Of a stretch of DNA of 64,000 bases, positions 35,174 to 44,361 are shown piece after piece. Source of the DNA: Pseudomonas oryzihabitans. GTDB taxonomy: Bacteria > Pseudomonadota > Gammaproteobacteria > Pseudomonadales > Pseudomonadaceae. The stretch spans positions 2,260,001-2,324,000 of the forward strand of contig NZ_CP017024.1 of NCBI RefSeq assembly GCF_014522265.1, read 5' to 3'. The translations under genes and the position numbers were made by a program. Position 1 is the stretch's first letter. Each line of letters starts with the position of its first letter. Under the pieces are notes generated by a model. That model saw only the letters and a program-made list of their open reading frames with translations. It had not been told where the DNA came from and did not search any database.

Positions 35174-36277
35174 GTGATGACCACGCCTACCGCTGTCCAT
35201 CCGTTGCCGTTCCAGCCCGCCTTCGAACAGGTGCCGGATGATGAAGCCGCCACCATTCGCGAAATGGTGGTGGCCATGAGAGACATCACCGAGACCACCT
35301 ACGCCAATGGTGGCCATGCCATCCGCAGCGTGCATGCCAAGAGTCATGGTCTGCTCACCGGCCAGGTGACGGTATTGGGCGGCCTGCCGCCGGCCTATGC
35401 CCAGGGCGCCTTCGCCGTGCCGGGCAGCTATGCCGCGGTGCTCAGATTCTCGACCAATCCGGGCGATATCCTGGCCGACAGCGTCTCCACCCCGCGGGGC
35501 CTCGCGCTCAAGCTGATCGACGTGCCGGGCGAGCGCCTGCCTGGCAGCGAAGGGCAGGTGACCCAGGATTTCGTCATGCAGAATGCCCCGGCCTTTACCG
35601 CGCCGGATCCCAAGACCTTTCTCAAGACGCTCAAGCTGCTGGCCAAGACCACTGACCGCGGCGAGGGCCTGAAGAAGGTCGCCTCGGCAGTGTTGCGGGG
35701 TACCGAGAAGGTGGTGGAAGCCCTTGGCGGCGAGAGTCCGACGCTGAAGAGCCTGGGTGGCCACCCGGAGACCCATCCGCTCGGCGAAACCTTCTACACC
35801 ATGGTGCCCTTTCTCTATGGTCCCTATTTCGCCAAGCTCAGTGTGGTCCCGGTGGCGCCCGAGCTGACCGCCCTGACCGATGCCCCGGTCGAGGTCAACG
35901 GCAAGCCCGACGGCCTGCGCGAGGCGGTCAATGCCCATTTCGCCCGGCACGGCGGCGTCTGGGAGATCCGCGTGCAGCTGGGCGTCGATATCGAGCAGAC
36001 GCCCATCGAGGATGCCTCGGTGGTGTGGCCGGAAGATCTCAGTCCCTATGTGACCGTGGCGCGCCTGGAGGTCCAGCCGCAACCGGCCTGGAACGAGGCG
36101 CGCTCGCGCGAGGTGGACGACGGCATGGTGTTCAGCCCCTGGCACGGTCTGGCCGCGCATCGCCCGCTGGGCGGCATCATGAGGTCGCGGCAGCCGGCCT
36201 ACGAGATGTCGTCGCAGTTCCGCAGCGAGCGTAACGGCTGCCCGTTGCACCATCCGCGTGGACCGGTGGAGCTGTAG
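35174..36277 (+). CDS. Catalase-family (SrpA-like) heme protein
   Basis: 367 residues of the small catalase-like family. The conserved segment SVHAKSHGLLTGQVTV contains the likely distal His; RFSTNPGDILADSVSTPRGLALKL matches the catalase core; a likely proximal heme Tyr lies in RSRQPAYEMSSQFR near the C-terminus (R-x4-Y context). It lacks the C-terminal domain of full catalases. Such proteins may decompose peroxide or act as oxygenases. No signal peptide. Confidence 0.82.
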   Translation: MMTTPTAVHPLPFQPAFEQVPDDEAATIREMVVAMRDITETTYANGGHAIRSVHAKSHGLLTGQVTVLGGLPPAYAQGAFAVPGSYAAVLRFSTNPGDILADSVSTPRGLALKLIDVPGERLPGSEGQVTQDFVMQNAPAFTAPDPKTFLKTLKLLAKTTDRGEGLKKVASAVLRGTEKVVEALGGESPTLKSLGGHPETHPLGETFYTMVPFLYGPYFAKLSVVPVAPELTALTDAPVEVNGKPDGLREAVNAHFARHGGVWEIRVQLGVDIEQTPIEDASVVWPEDLSPYVTVARLEVQPQPAWNEARSREVDDGMVFSPWHGLAAHRPLGGIMRSRQPAYEMSSQFRSERNGCPLHHPRGPVEL

Positions 36278-36285
36278 CCGCGGTA

Positions 36286-36918
36286 CTAGTTGAGCGTGGC
36301 GAGCTCGGCGTCGTCGAGTTCGCGGGCGCGTACCGCGGCCGGGCGGCTTACCAGCCCGGCGACATAGCGCTCGAAGTGCGGACGTTTCTCGACGGTGCCA
36401 AAGGCCATGCCCCAGGCGAGATGAGCGCCGACATAGACGTCGGCGGCGGTGAAGCGATCATCCACCAGGTACTCGCCCGGGGCCAGGGCGGCGTCGAGGG
36501 TGTCGAGCACCTCGTCGAGACTGCCATAGCCCACCGCGCCGCGCTTTTGCGGGTCCTCGGGCAGGACGACGCCCAGCGCCTGGTTGGTGGTGGCGGCCTC
36601 CAGCGGACCGGCGGCAAAGAACAGCCAGCGGTAGTAGGCACCGCGCGCCGGATCGCTCAGTGGCGGCGCGAGCCCCGCGGCGGGAAAGGCGTCGGCGAGA
36701 TAGGCGCAGATGGCGGCGGTCTCGGTCACCACGGCGGCGCCATGGCGCAGCGCCGGTACCTTGCCCATGGGATTGATGGCGCGATAGGCCGGGGATTTCA
36801 TCGCCGGCCCGTAGTCGACCCGCTGCACCTCGTAGGGTTGTCCGAGCTCCTCCAGCAGCCAGCGCACGATGCGTCCGCGCGACATGGGGTGGGTATAGAG
36901 CACAGGCCGGTCGAACAT
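36286..36918 (-). CDS. Glutathione S-transferase family protein
   Basis: 210 residues. Thioredoxin-fold N-terminal domain (LYTHPMSRGRIVRWLLEELGQPYEV, with Ser/Arg in place of the classical Tyr; cis-Pro in GKVPALR; ETAAICAYLADAF for glutathione contact), then the helical domain (FTAADVYVGAHLAW). Start at 36918 chosen for the MFDRPVLYTHP beginning. Substrate unknown. Confidence 0.88.
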   Translation of the reverse strand: MFDRPVLYTHPMSRGRIVRWLLEELGQPYEVQRVDYGPAMKSPAYRAINPMGKVPALRHGAAVVTETAAICAYLADAFPAAGLAPPLSDPARGAYYRWLFFAAGPLEAATTNQALGVVLPEDPQKRGAVGYGSLDEVLDTLDAALAPGEYLVDDRFTAADVYVGAHLAWGMAFGTVEKRPHFERYVAGLVSRPAAVRARELDDAELATLN

Positions 36919-37045
36919 GGTGAAGCTTCCTTGAGTTGTCGTACCCCTTAGCATAGGTAGCCCCTCATCCAGCGTCCATTCACAGGAGCCTGGGTACCCT
37001 TCTGCTAAACTGGTAAACCTTTACCAGCCGTTTCACAGGACTCCC

Positions 37046-38419
37046 GTGCCCTCATCCTTCGCTTCCCTGCCACTGGCCGAGGCCATGCAGGCCAATCTGG
37101 CCGAGCTCGGCTACCTGAGCATGACGCCCATCCAGGCGGCCAGCCTGCCCATCATCCTCAAGGGCCAGGACCTCATCGCCCAGGCCAAGACCGGTTCGGG
37201 CAAGACGGCGGCCTTTGGCATCGGCTTGCTGACGGGACTCAATCCGCGCTATTTCGGCTGTCAGGCCCTGGTGCTCTGTCCGACCCGCGAACTGGCGGAT
37301 CAGGTGGCCCGCGAACTGCGCCGCCTGGCGCGCACTACGCCCAACCTGAAGATCCTGACCCTCTGCGGCGGCATGCCGCTGGGGCCGCAGATCGCCTCCC
37401 TGGAGCATGGCGCCCAGGTGATCGTCGGCACCCCGGGTCGGGTGCAGGAGCACCTGCGCAAGGGCACCCTGGTGCTGGACGGCCTCAATGTCGCGGTGCT
37501 CGACGAAGCCGATCGCATGCTCGATATGGGCTTCATCGAGGCCATCGCCGACATCCTCAGCCAGACCCCGGCACGGCGGCAGACGCTGCTGTTCTCGGCG
37601 ACCTATCCGGAAGGCATCGAGCGTCTGGCCCAGGACTATCTGCGTGCGCCGCTGCGCATCAGCGTCGAGAGTCAGCACAGCGACACCCAGATCCGTCAGC
37701 GCTTCTACGAGATCGCCGCCCCGGACCGCCTCGCCGCCGTGGTGCGCCTGCTCCGGCACCATCGCCCGGCCAGTGCCGTGGCCTTCTGCCAGACCCGTCA
37801 GCAGTGCCAGGAGGTGGTCGAGGCGCTGCATGCCCAGCGCATCTCCGCGGCTGCCCTGCATGGCGATCTGGAGCAGCGCGAGCGCGATCAGGTGCTGGCG
37901 ATGTTCGCCAACCGCAGTCTCTGCGTGCTGGTGGCCACCGACGTGGCGGCCCGCGGCATCGACGTCGCCGGCCTGGAGGCCGTGATCAACGTGGAGCTGT
38001 CCCGCGATCCGGCGGTGCACGTGCATCGCATCGGCCGCAGCGGGCGGGCGGGCGAGCAGGGCCTGGCGCTGTCGCTGGTGGCACCGGCCGAGGCCAGCCG
38101 CGCCCAGGCCATCGAGGCTCAGCAGGGCTCGCCGCTGGATTGGCAGTCCCTCGGCGCCCTGCGCGATACCCCGGAGCCGCTGGTGCCGACCATGCACACC
38201 CTGGCCCTGGCGGCGGGCAAGAAGGACAAGCTGCGCCCCGGCGACATTCTTGGCGCCCTGACCGGCGACGCCGGCCTGCCCGGCGCCAAGATCGGCAAGA
38301 TCACCCTGTTCGACAACCAGGCCTTCGTCGCCGTGGAGCGCGATATTGCCCGCCAGGCGCTGCAGCGGCTGAGCGAAGGCAAGATCAAGGGCCGGTCGAT
38401 CAAGGTGCGGATGCTGTAG
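37046..38419 (+). CDS. dbpA: ATP-dependent RNA helicase DbpA
   Basis: 457-residue DEAD-box helicase acting in 50S ribosomal subunit maturation by binding 23S rRNA helix 92. Motifs: Q motif (MTPIQAASLP), AKTGSGKT, PTRELA, TPGR, DEAD (VLDEADRML), SAT, ARGIDV, HRIGRSGRAG. The C-terminal ~75 residues (KKDKLRPGDILGALTGDAGLPGAKIGKITLFDNQAFV) are the DbpA RNA-binding domain. GTG start at 37046. Confidence 0.95.
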   Translation: MPSSFASLPLAEAMQANLAELGYLSMTPIQAASLPIILKGQDLIAQAKTGSGKTAAFGIGLLTGLNPRYFGCQALVLCPTRELADQVARELRRLARTTPNLKILTLCGGMPLGPQIASLEHGAQVIVGTPGRVQEHLRKGTLVLDGLNVAVLDEADRMLDMGFIEAIADILSQTPARRQTLLFSATYPEGIERLAQDYLRAPLRISVESQHSDTQIRQRFYEIAAPDRLAAVVRLLRHHRPASAVAFCQTRQQCQEVVEALHAQRISAAALHGDLEQRERDQVLAMFANRSLCVLVATDVAARGIDVAGLEAVINVELSRDPAVHVHRIGRSGRAGEQGLALSLVAPAEASRAQAIEAQQGSPLDWQSLGALRDTPEPLVPTMHTLALAAGKKDKLRPGDILGALTGDAGLPGAKIGKITLFDNQAFVAVERDIARQALQRLSEGKIKGRSIKVRML

Positions 38420-38680
38420 GGCCAGGGGCGGATACCCTCTGTTGCTACGTCGAATCCCAGCTGTTGGGCTTCGACGGTGGAGCCGTCTCAGCCCAACCTA
38501 CGGTGCGGCCTGAGGTGTAGCCGTAGCGTGGAAAACGGCGCAGCCTTTTCCACTGGGACTTCGTCGTGAGGCGCGCCCTCACCCCAACCCTCTCCCTGGG
38601 GGAGAGGGGGTCGTCCGAATGCCTTGACGTAACTCGGGCTCTTGGGCTTCGACGATGAAGCCGTCTCAATTCAACCTGCC
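38420..38680. repeat. Repeat cluster (families D, A, B, D)
   Basis: Between convergent dbpA and the MpaB-like gene. Family D hairpin at about 38461-38502 (TTGGGCTTCGACGGTGG...CAGCCCAACC), family A at 38528-38553 in reverse orientation, family B at 38576-38611, and a degenerate D copy at about 38643-38677. No gene. Confidence 0.75.
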
Positions 38681-39553
38681 TCAGCCCTCGATCCCCATCC
38701 GCCGCCTGGCGCGATGGGAAGAGCCGTTGCGGACGGCCCAGCGCAGCACCGGGGCGGTGGCGCCGATACCGGTACGAATCAGCCGTTTTTGCAACGGGCC
38801 CTGGTGGAAACCCAGTTCCGCGCTGGCCCAGTCGGGCAGCAGGTCGATGCCGGCCTGCATCATCAGGGCGCCGAAGGGCTTGGCCAGAGCGCTGGGCGCG
38901 GGCGCCTGCAGCAGCACCCGGCAGACCTCGCGGCTGCGTTCGTCGCAGACCAGTTGGGGGCGTATTGCCTGGTAGTAGGCGGCGATCTCCGCTCGCGAGC
39001 GGGGCACGTCGGTCGCGCCCAGGCGTTCGGCGACCAGGGCGATCTCGGCGTAGTAGCGATCCTGTTCGGCACCCGGCAGCTGAGGATCGAAATAGCGCAG
39101 ATAGGCCGCGAGGAAATGGCTGACCTCGGCCACATGGACCCAGGTCAGCAGCACCGGGTCTTCGGCGCTGTAGGGGCGACCGTCGGCGGCCCGGCCGCGG
39201 ATATGCCGGTGGATGGCCTGGACCCGGGCGATCAGCCGCTCGGCATCGCCGCGGCTGCCGAAGGTGGTGGCGGCGATGAACTGGCCGGTGCGGCGCAGGC
39301 GGCCGAGCATGTCTTCGCGAAACTTCGAATGGTCCCAGACCCCGGCCAGGGCCAGCGGGTGCAGGGTCTGCATGAGCAGGGCGGCGACGCCGCCGATCAG
39401 CATGCAGGTGAAGTCGCTGTGTACCCGCCAGGGGATGCTGTCAGGCCCGAACAGCCCCGGATCGCCCGGCGGCTGCTCGTAGTCGACTTCGCCCAGGGAC
39501 AGTCCGGTGAGGCTCATCACCTGCCGCTCGATACGGTTGCGGATCAGTTCCAT
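38681..39553 (-). CDS. MpaB-like (DUF2236) oxygenase family protein
   Basis: 290 residues of the ER-bound oxygenase/latex-clearing-protein-like DUF2236 family. N-terminal PGDPGLFGPDSIPWRVHSDFTCMLIGGVAALLMQTLHPLALAGVWDHS, then a conserved helix with TWVHVAEVSHFLAAYLRY containing the likely heme- or metal-contacting histidines. Probably oxidises a hydrophobic substrate; the substrate is unknown. Located just downstream of nudK on the same strand (3 bases between stop and start). Confidence 0.82.
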   Translation of the reverse strand: MELIRNRIERQVMSLTGLSLGEVDYEQPPGDPGLFGPDSIPWRVHSDFTCMLIGGVAALLMQTLHPLALAGVWDHSKFREDMLGRLRRTGQFIAATTFGSRGDAERLIARVQAIHRHIRGRAADGRPYSAEDPVLLTWVHVAEVSHFLAAYLRYFDPQLPGAEQDRYYAEIALVAERLGATDVPRSRAEIAAYYQAIRPQLVCDERSREVCRVLLQAPAPSALAKPFGALMMQAGIDLLPDWASAELGFHQGPLQKRLIRTGIGATAPVLRWAVRNGSSHRARRRMGIEG

Positions 39554-39556
39554 GGG

Positions 39557-40144
39557 CTAGCGCGACAGCAGGTAGAGGGCGGCGTACTGCAGCAGCATGA
39601 TGGTCTTGCCATCCAGCAGCCGACCGTCACGGGCCATGGCCAGGGCCTCGTCGAAGGGCAATTCCAGCAGCTCTATGTCCTCGCCTTCCTCGTGCAGGCC
39701 ACCGCCGTCGGCGATGCGCTGGTCGGCGCGGTATTCAGCAGCAAAGAAGTGCAGCAACTCGGTCACCGAGCCGGGACTCATGAAGGCGTCGAACAGGTGC
39801 TGGACGTTGTCCAGGCGATAGCCGGTCTCTTCCTCGACTTCGGCCTTGATGCGCTCTTCCGGGGCGGCCGCATCGAGCAGGCCGGCGGGGGTCTCCACCA
39901 GCAGGCCATCGGCCAGGCCGTTGCCCAGGGTCGGCAGGCGGAACTGGCGGATCAGCAGCACGGTGCGCCGTTCGCGGTCATACAGCAAGATGGTGGCGCC
40001 ATTGCCGCGGTCGTAGGTCTCGCGGGTCTGGCGTTGCCAGCTGCCGTCGCGGCGCAGGTAGTCGAAGGTGGTCTTTTTCAGCAGGCCCCAGTCGGCGGAA
40101 AGGGTCTCGACCTGCTGGATGCGAACGCGCGGGGTATCGGGCAT
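39557..40144 (-). CDS. nudK: Nudix hydrolase NudK (GDP-mannose pyrophosphatase)
   Basis: 195 residues, aligning well with E. coli NudK (ETYDRGNGATILLYDRERRTVLLIRQFRLPT; GLLVETPAGLLD). Nudix box GLLDAAAPEERIKAEVEEETGY has the catalytic R-E-x2-E-E arrangement in slightly modified form (K-A-E-V-E-E-E). Hydrolyses GDP-mannose and related nucleoside diphosphate sugars. Start at 40144; the upstream extension is Arg-rich and non-homologous. Confidence 0.9.
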   Translation of the reverse strand: MPDTPRVRIQQVETLSADWGLLKKTTFDYLRRDGSWQRQTRETYDRGNGATILLYDRERRTVLLIRQFRLPTLGNGLADGLLVETPAGLLDAAAPEERIKAEVEEETGYRLDNVQHLFDAFMSPGSVTELLHFFAAEYRADQRIADGGGLHEEGEDIELLELPFDEALAMARDGRLLDGKTIMLLQYAALYLLSR

Positions 40145-40259
40145 GGGGGCTCGTCTGGACGGGAGGCGTCGGGCCACGGTAGCAGAAGCGGTGCCTTTTT
40201 AAGGCACGCGCCGCGACCCCGGGTTGCACCCCGCCGTGAGGACGGCTGATAGCCGACGT

Positions 40260-40907
40260 CTAGAACCAGCGGTCGTTCTTCTTGCGACCCCGCGTCATGG
40301 ACGGCAGGATCAGGCCGGCCAGCAGGCCGGCGCCGGCGATACTGCCGCCGTAGACCATGTACTGCATCAGCGCCTGCTTGTTCTCGTTGCCGAGCTTGGC
40401 CTGGGTGCTGCGCAATTCCGACTGGGCCTGGGTGAGCTGGGCGTCGAGGTCCTTGCGGCGGCTCTCCAGTTCGTCGATCTGTTTCTTGCGCGAATCCAGG
40501 GTCTCCTGCATGCCCTGGACGCGATTCTTCCAGCTGTCGTCGATGGTCTTGAGCTGGCCGCTCAACTCGGCCACCTGCTGTTCCAGCTGCGGCAGGCGCT
40601 CGGCCTGGCCGGGCTTGGCCTGCAGGTCGGCATTGGGGATCCAGACGGTGCTGCCGCCTTCGCCGCGCACCTGGCTGTAGTCGCCCTGGGTGCTGATCAG
40701 CTCGACCTTCTGCCCGGACTTGAGGGTGCCGACGATGCGATAGCCATCGGTGGGACCACTGCGGACATAGGTGGTCAGGCTGTCGCTGACCCAGCGGGCA
40801 GTGCCTTCCTGGGCCACGGCGGTGCCGGCCAGGGAAGCGAGGGAGGCGGCCAGGCAGAGGCCGAGATGCGGGAGGCGGGACAGCAGGCGAGATGGGGACA
40901 TGGGCAT
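40260..40907 (-). CDS. TIGR04211/YgiM-like SH3 and coiled-coil membrane protein
   Basis: 215 residues. Signal peptide (ending AGTAVA), bacterial SH3 domain (WVSDSLTTYVRSGPTDGYRIVGTLKSGQKVELI), then a coiled coil (LPQLEQQVAELSGQLKTIDDS ... AQSELRSTQAKL), a C-terminal transmembrane helix (MVYGGSIAGAGLLAGLILPSM) and a basic tail. Envelope protein of unknown precise role. An alternative ATG lies at 40925. Confidence 0.88.
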   Translation of the reverse strand: MPMSPSRLLSRLPHLGLCLAASLASLAGTAVAQEGTARWVSDSLTTYVRSGPTDGYRIVGTLKSGQKVELISTQGDYSQVRGEGGSTVWIPNADLQAKPGQAERLPQLEQQVAELSGQLKTIDDSWKNRVQGMQETLDSRKKQIDELESRRKDLDAQLTQAQSELRSTQAKLGNENKQALMQYMVYGGSIAGAGLLAGLILPSMTRGRKKNDRWF

Positions 40908-41143
40908 GATCGGGTCTTTATGCATGAGCTGAAAAGATGAAGGCCGTGGTGAACAAGCCGGATTATTGTGGGGCAGTACCCTAGCAAGCTGCCGCGCTCT
41001 ATCCGCCAACCCGTAGCGCCCGCTGTTCGAGACGGTGAAGCAGTTCAAGCTTTGGCGGCGGAAAGCGACGGCCAGTGTCATCTTGCCGCCATGCGGCGGC
41101 AGGCGAAAGCTGCCAGGTCATTCAGGATCTTGCCGGCGGCGCT

Positions 41144-41356
41144 TCAGAGGCGCTGCAACAGATCCAGACTCAGGGCCGCGAGTGCGCCCAGGCCGGCGCA
41201 GCCGAAGGCCAGCGCCTTGCCCCACCAGTGTTTCCAGGCGATGGCGCCAGCCAGCATGCCCACCCCGCAGAGCAGCAGGCCGGACTTGAGATAGAAGTCG
41301 GACCAGGCGAGCAGCTGATCGATGAAGTCGAAGAGTTCTTGGAATTCCTGCGGCAT
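41144..41356 (-). CDS. Small membrane protein (70 aa)
   Basis: MPQEFQELFDFIDQLLAW..., with two hydrophobic segments (YLKSGLLLCGVGMLAGAIAWK and ALAFGCAGLGALAALSLDLL). No family recognised. It follows the Cdh gene on the same strand with 22 bases between them, so it is probably co-transcribed. Start at 41356 gives a clean amphipathic N-terminus. Confidence 0.6.
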   Translation of the reverse strand: MPQEFQELFDFIDQLLAWSDFYLKSGLLLCGVGMLAGAIAWKHWWGKALAFGCAGLGALAALSLDLLQRL

Positions 41357-41378
41357 GTGGCCTCCTGGCGCGCTGGCG

Positions 41379-42215
41379 CTATTGAGTCGCCGGGGCCCCG
41401 GTCGTTCCCTGGCAGTCCGCCACCAGCAGCCGCTCGGCCGAACCCTGGTCGCCCGGCTGGCTGCCCGCGCGGCCGGCCAGCAGCAGGAACTGGCGGCTGG
41501 CATCCCGGCTCGGCAGCGCCACCACCGCCAGCGACAGCCGTGGGTCCGGCAGCGGGTAGGGCGGCTGGCTGGCCAGGGCCTGGAAGAAATCCGCGGGCAG
41601 CAACTGGGCTTCGCTCAGCCGCCGCGCCTGATAACGACCGCCCGCCAGCGCCATGGGCAGCGCGCGCCAGTGTTCGTCCAGCTCGGGCACCAGTGGCGAG
41701 AGCTGCTCGCGCACCTCGGGCCGCAGGCAGGCCAGGTGCACATGCAGCTGATCCTGGCTGCGCCCGCTGGGGGCATTGAGGGCCAGGGCGATCCGCTCGT
41801 CCGCCACCGGCGCCTGGCCCCAGGCGCTCAGGTACCAGCGCTGGCGCCAGGCCAGGCCGAACCAGTTGGGTTGGCCGGGCTGCCAGAGCGCCGGACTCTC
41901 CAGTCCGCGCAGGGGCCGCAGGGGTACCAGGATGAAATGCTGTCGCTCACCCGGCGCGCGCAGCACGGCGAAGCCGGGGTCCTTGACCACCTGGCGACAG
42001 GGGGTGGCCAGGCCGGTGAGGCGGGCATTGGGTACGCAGAGCCCGGTCGTGACCTGGCGCAGCAGGTCGCGGCTGGCACAGCCCGTCAGCGCCACGCCCA
42101 GCATCAGCAGCCACGGCAGGCGCCGCCACGACGAGCGGATGCTGGGCGGCAGCGAACAACTGCGCGAACTGCGCTTCCAATGGCTATCAGGGCAATGCAG
42201 CGGGAGATCAGCCAT
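41379..42215 (-). CDS. cdh: CDP-diacylglycerol pyrophosphatase
   Basis: 278 residues. Hydrolyses CDP-diacylglycerol to phosphatidate and CMP. Hallmark HIT-superfamily-like motif RSQDQLHVHLACL with the catalytic His-x-His, plus GLAWRQRWYLSAW. Lipobox-like LLMLGVALTGCAS after an unusually long ~36-residue basic n-region suggests membrane anchoring. The only upstream ATGs (42215, 42221) overlap the divergent zinc-finger gene, so the true start is uncertain. Confidence 0.85.
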   Translation of the reverse strand: MADLPLHCPDSHWKRSSRSCSLPPSIRSSWRRLPWLLMLGVALTGCASRDLLRQVTTGLCVPNARLTGLATPCRQVVKDPGFAVLRAPGERQHFILVPLRPLRGLESPALWQPGQPNWFGLAWRQRWYLSAWGQAPVADERIALALNAPSGRSQDQLHVHLACLRPEVREQLSPLVPELDEHWRALPMALAGGRYQARRLSEAQLLPADFFQALASQPPYPLPDPRLSLAVVALPSRDASRQFLLLAGRAGSQPGDQGSAERLLVADCQGTTGAPATQ

Positions 42216-42480
42216 GGCCAATGGTTGGGCCGGAGACGGCGCGGTTCAGGAACAGATCGACAGCACGGTGGACGATGCGGTGCAACGCGCCCGCAGCCGT
42301 CTGCACCGAGGCGCGAGCCTCACCCATTGTGAGGAGTGCGGCGACGCCATCCCCGAGGCGCGCCGCCAGGCGGTCCCGGGTGTGCACCTGTGCATCCGCT
42401 GCCAGTCCGAGCAGGACGCCGAAGACCAGCGCGCCGGCGGCTACAACCGGCGGGCGAGCAAGGACAGTCAGTTGCGCTAG
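42214..42480 (+). CDS. DksA/TraR-family C4 zinc-finger protein
   Basis: 88 residues. C-terminal zinc finger CEECGDAIPEARRQAVPGVHLCIRCQ (C-x2-C-x17-C-x2-C). N-terminal helix VQEQIDSTVDDAVQRARSRLHRG. This is the short TraR/YbiI-like type, too short for a full DksA coiled coil; it may bind the RNA polymerase secondary channel. Its ATG overlaps the start of the divergent cdh gene. Confidence 0.9.
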   Translation: MANGWAGDGAVQEQIDSTVDDAVQRARSRLHRGASLTHCEECGDAIPEARRQAVPGVHLCIRCQSEQDAEDQRAGGYNRRASKDSQLR

Positions 42481-42568
42481 GGGTGGATGGGGCAGTGGCA
42501 TGGTGCGGCGACCTGGACAGGGCTGGACGTCTCGCAGGATCGAGGCTGCTAAGGGTTTGTACCATGCG

Positions 42569-42619
42569 GGCCTCACTCCAGCAGCTGGCATGTGACGTGC
42601 CAGCTGCTGGAGTGAGGCC
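42569..42619. terminator. Perfect 22-bp hairpin between convergent genes
   Basis: Bases 42569-42590 and 42598-42619 are exact reverse complements around the 7-base loop TGTGACG. It lies between the convergent zinc-finger gene (ends 42480) and the VOC gene (ends 42631), so a bidirectional transcription stop is likely. There is no T-tract. It belongs to none of the four repeat families found elsewhere here. Confidence 0.6.
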
Positions 42620-42630
42620 GCCAGCAGGAA

Positions 42631-43002
42631 TCAGTCGGGATGCACCGCATAGCCTCGCAGTCGGTTACCGTCAGGATCGCGTACGACGAAGCTGCGGCCG
42701 AACGGCAGGTTGGTTGGCGGTAAAAGCGCTTCGGCGCCCTGCATGCGCCAGCGATCGTACAGCTCATCCACCGCCGGCATGCTGGCCACCTTGAAGCCCA
42801 ATTCACCCGTCGCGCTTCCCGCGCCAACCGCAGGAACCACGGCTTCCCTTGTCCACAAGCCCAGGGCGAGACCGGACGGAAGCACGAAGAGGGCGAAACC
42901 AGGGCCGTCCTCGACCGGGGTGAGGCCAAGCAATTCGGCGTAGAAATTCCGGCTGGTACGGACATCGGCAACATAGAACATCAGACTGGTGCTGTAGTGC
43001 AT
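42631..43002 (-). CDS. VOC-superfamily (glyoxalase/bleomycin resistance-like) protein
   Basis: 123 residues, two beta-alpha-beta3 modules (SLMFYVADVRTSRNFYAELLGL and LGFKVASMPAVDELYDRWRMQG ... GRSFVVRDPDGNRLRGYAV). The RDPDGN turn is typical. Start at 43002. Next to the YafY-type regulator on the same strand; substrate unknown. Confidence 0.88.
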   Translation of the reverse strand: MHYSTSLMFYVADVRTSRNFYAELLGLTPVEDGPGFALFVLPSGLALGLWTREAVVPAVGAGSATGELGFKVASMPAVDELYDRWRMQGAEALLPPTNLPFGRSFVVRDPDGNRLRGYAVHPD

Positions 43003-43067
43003 GGCGCATCTCCTCTGTGGTGATGCCGCCCAGTCTAAGGAACCCCACTGCCAGTTTCTGTCAGCAT

Positions 43068-43765
43068 TCAGGCAGGCATGGAACCCTGGCGTTTCATCTG
43101 CCTTCGCCAATCTCTGAGCAGGCTCTGACGGCGCTGTGGATAGCGTTCTTCGCAGGCCTTTGCCGAGACGATGCGATCGGCGCGAAAGCTACGGAAGTCT
43201 TTACGCAACTCACACCAGCCGAGCAGCACCCGTGCGGCGTCGAAGTAGGCCAGCGCGAAGGGCCAGATGGTGCGCTGGGATTCGCTGTCAGTGGCATCGC
43301 GATAAACCAGGGTGAGCTTGGTTTCCTGGCGTATGGCTTGACGCAGGATCGCCGGATCGACCTGGTTGCGGGGTGTTTCCCGACTCGGTCCGATGAGCAG
43401 GGTGGTCATGGCCAATTCGTTTTGCAGCTCGCTCGGCAGGACCGCGGAGATCCGTGCCAGGGCATTGCTGGCGGCCGCTGCCAGGCTGCCATCGGTGCGT
43501 TCGGCTACCCAGCGCGAGCCGAGGACAAGGGCTTCAAGTTCTTCGGGGTGAACATCAGCGGTGGCAGCAGAAAACCTGGCTTGAGGATATAGCCGACGCC
43601 CGGTTCACCCTCGATCGCCGCACCCAGCGCCTGCAGGCTGGCGATGTCGCGGTACAGAGTGCGTAGACTGACTCCCGTTTCTGCGGCCAAGGCGCGGCCA
43701 CTCACGGCGCGGCGGTGCCTGCGCAAGGCCTGGAGCAGATCGAACAGCCGTTCTGAGCGTGACAT
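43068..43765 (-). CDS. YafY-type HTH/WYL transcriptional regulator, frameshifted in this sequence
   Basis: About 232 residues when repaired. N-terminal HTH_11 domain (MSRSERLFDLLQALRRHRRAVSGRALAAETGVSLRTLYRDIASLQ), middle region, then a C-terminal WYL-like domain (LRQAIRQETKLTLVYRDA ... FDAARVLLGWCELRKDFRSFRADRI). The frame breaks at the GGGG run at 43545-43548: restoring one base turns MFTPKNLKP into the family-typical MFTPEELEALVLG and joins to the downstream frame. Probably regulates the adjacent VOC gene. Confidence 0.85.
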
Positions 43766-43843
43766 CCGCGCAGTTTAATCTGGGAGCAGGTGATGCTCTA
43801 GCCGTGGCCAGGCGCGTTTAGGCTTCTTGATAGGGCAGGTCGG

Positions 43844-44329
43844 CTATAGAAAGTTACCGGGCTGACGCAAAAGCTCGTTGGCCATCTCTCTGAGGCGCGC
43901 GATCTCGATCCTTTGCGTCTGTTGCTCCTCTGGCCCAAGGTCTCGCTCGCCATATTCGCGGCTCAGATAGAGGATGGCATCGTTGCCATCCGGGTCGTCG
44001 CTGTAACTGGAGTGGGCTGCGATTTCGTTCAGCAGTGCGTGCGAAATCGGCGCAATGTGCACGTGCAGGGAGAAGCCTGCGGAAAAGCCCAGCTTGTAGA
44101 AGACCACCCTGTAGGGTGCATAACAGCGCTGCAGAAGTTTCTCGGCGAACCCCAGTTGCTGACCTAATTCGGCCAGACTAGGCGCGTCGAGTGTGTTGAA
44201 GTCGCTCACGGCTTGTTGACTGCTCAGGGTCAGAAGACCGGGATACCGAGAGTCCCGCCGATAACCCAGGCGCCAGTGGACTGTCTCGACTATCAGGGTC
44301 GCCTCGTGTGTATCCGGCCTTGCAGTCAT
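43844..44329 (-). CDS. HIT-like domain protein
   Basis: 161 residues. The central region FSAGFSLHVHIAPIS carries a histidine motif like the HIT nucleotide-hydrolase signature, preceded by TLIVETVHWRLGYRRDSRYPGLLTLSSQQAVSDFNTLD, similar to the N-terminal half of HIT proteins. The third His of the triad is not evident, so catalytic activity is doubtful. No neighbour context. Confidence 0.6.
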   Translation of the reverse strand: MTARPDTHEATLIVETVHWRLGYRRDSRYPGLLTLSSQQAVSDFNTLDAPSLAELGQQLGFAEKLLQRCYAPYRVVFYKLGFSAGFSLHVHIAPISHALLNEIAAHSSYSDDPDGNDAILYLSREYGERDLGPEEQQTQRIEIARLREMANELLRQPGNFL

Positions 44330-44361
44330 CGGTACCGCTCTACCTTGGAGAAGGGGACAGT

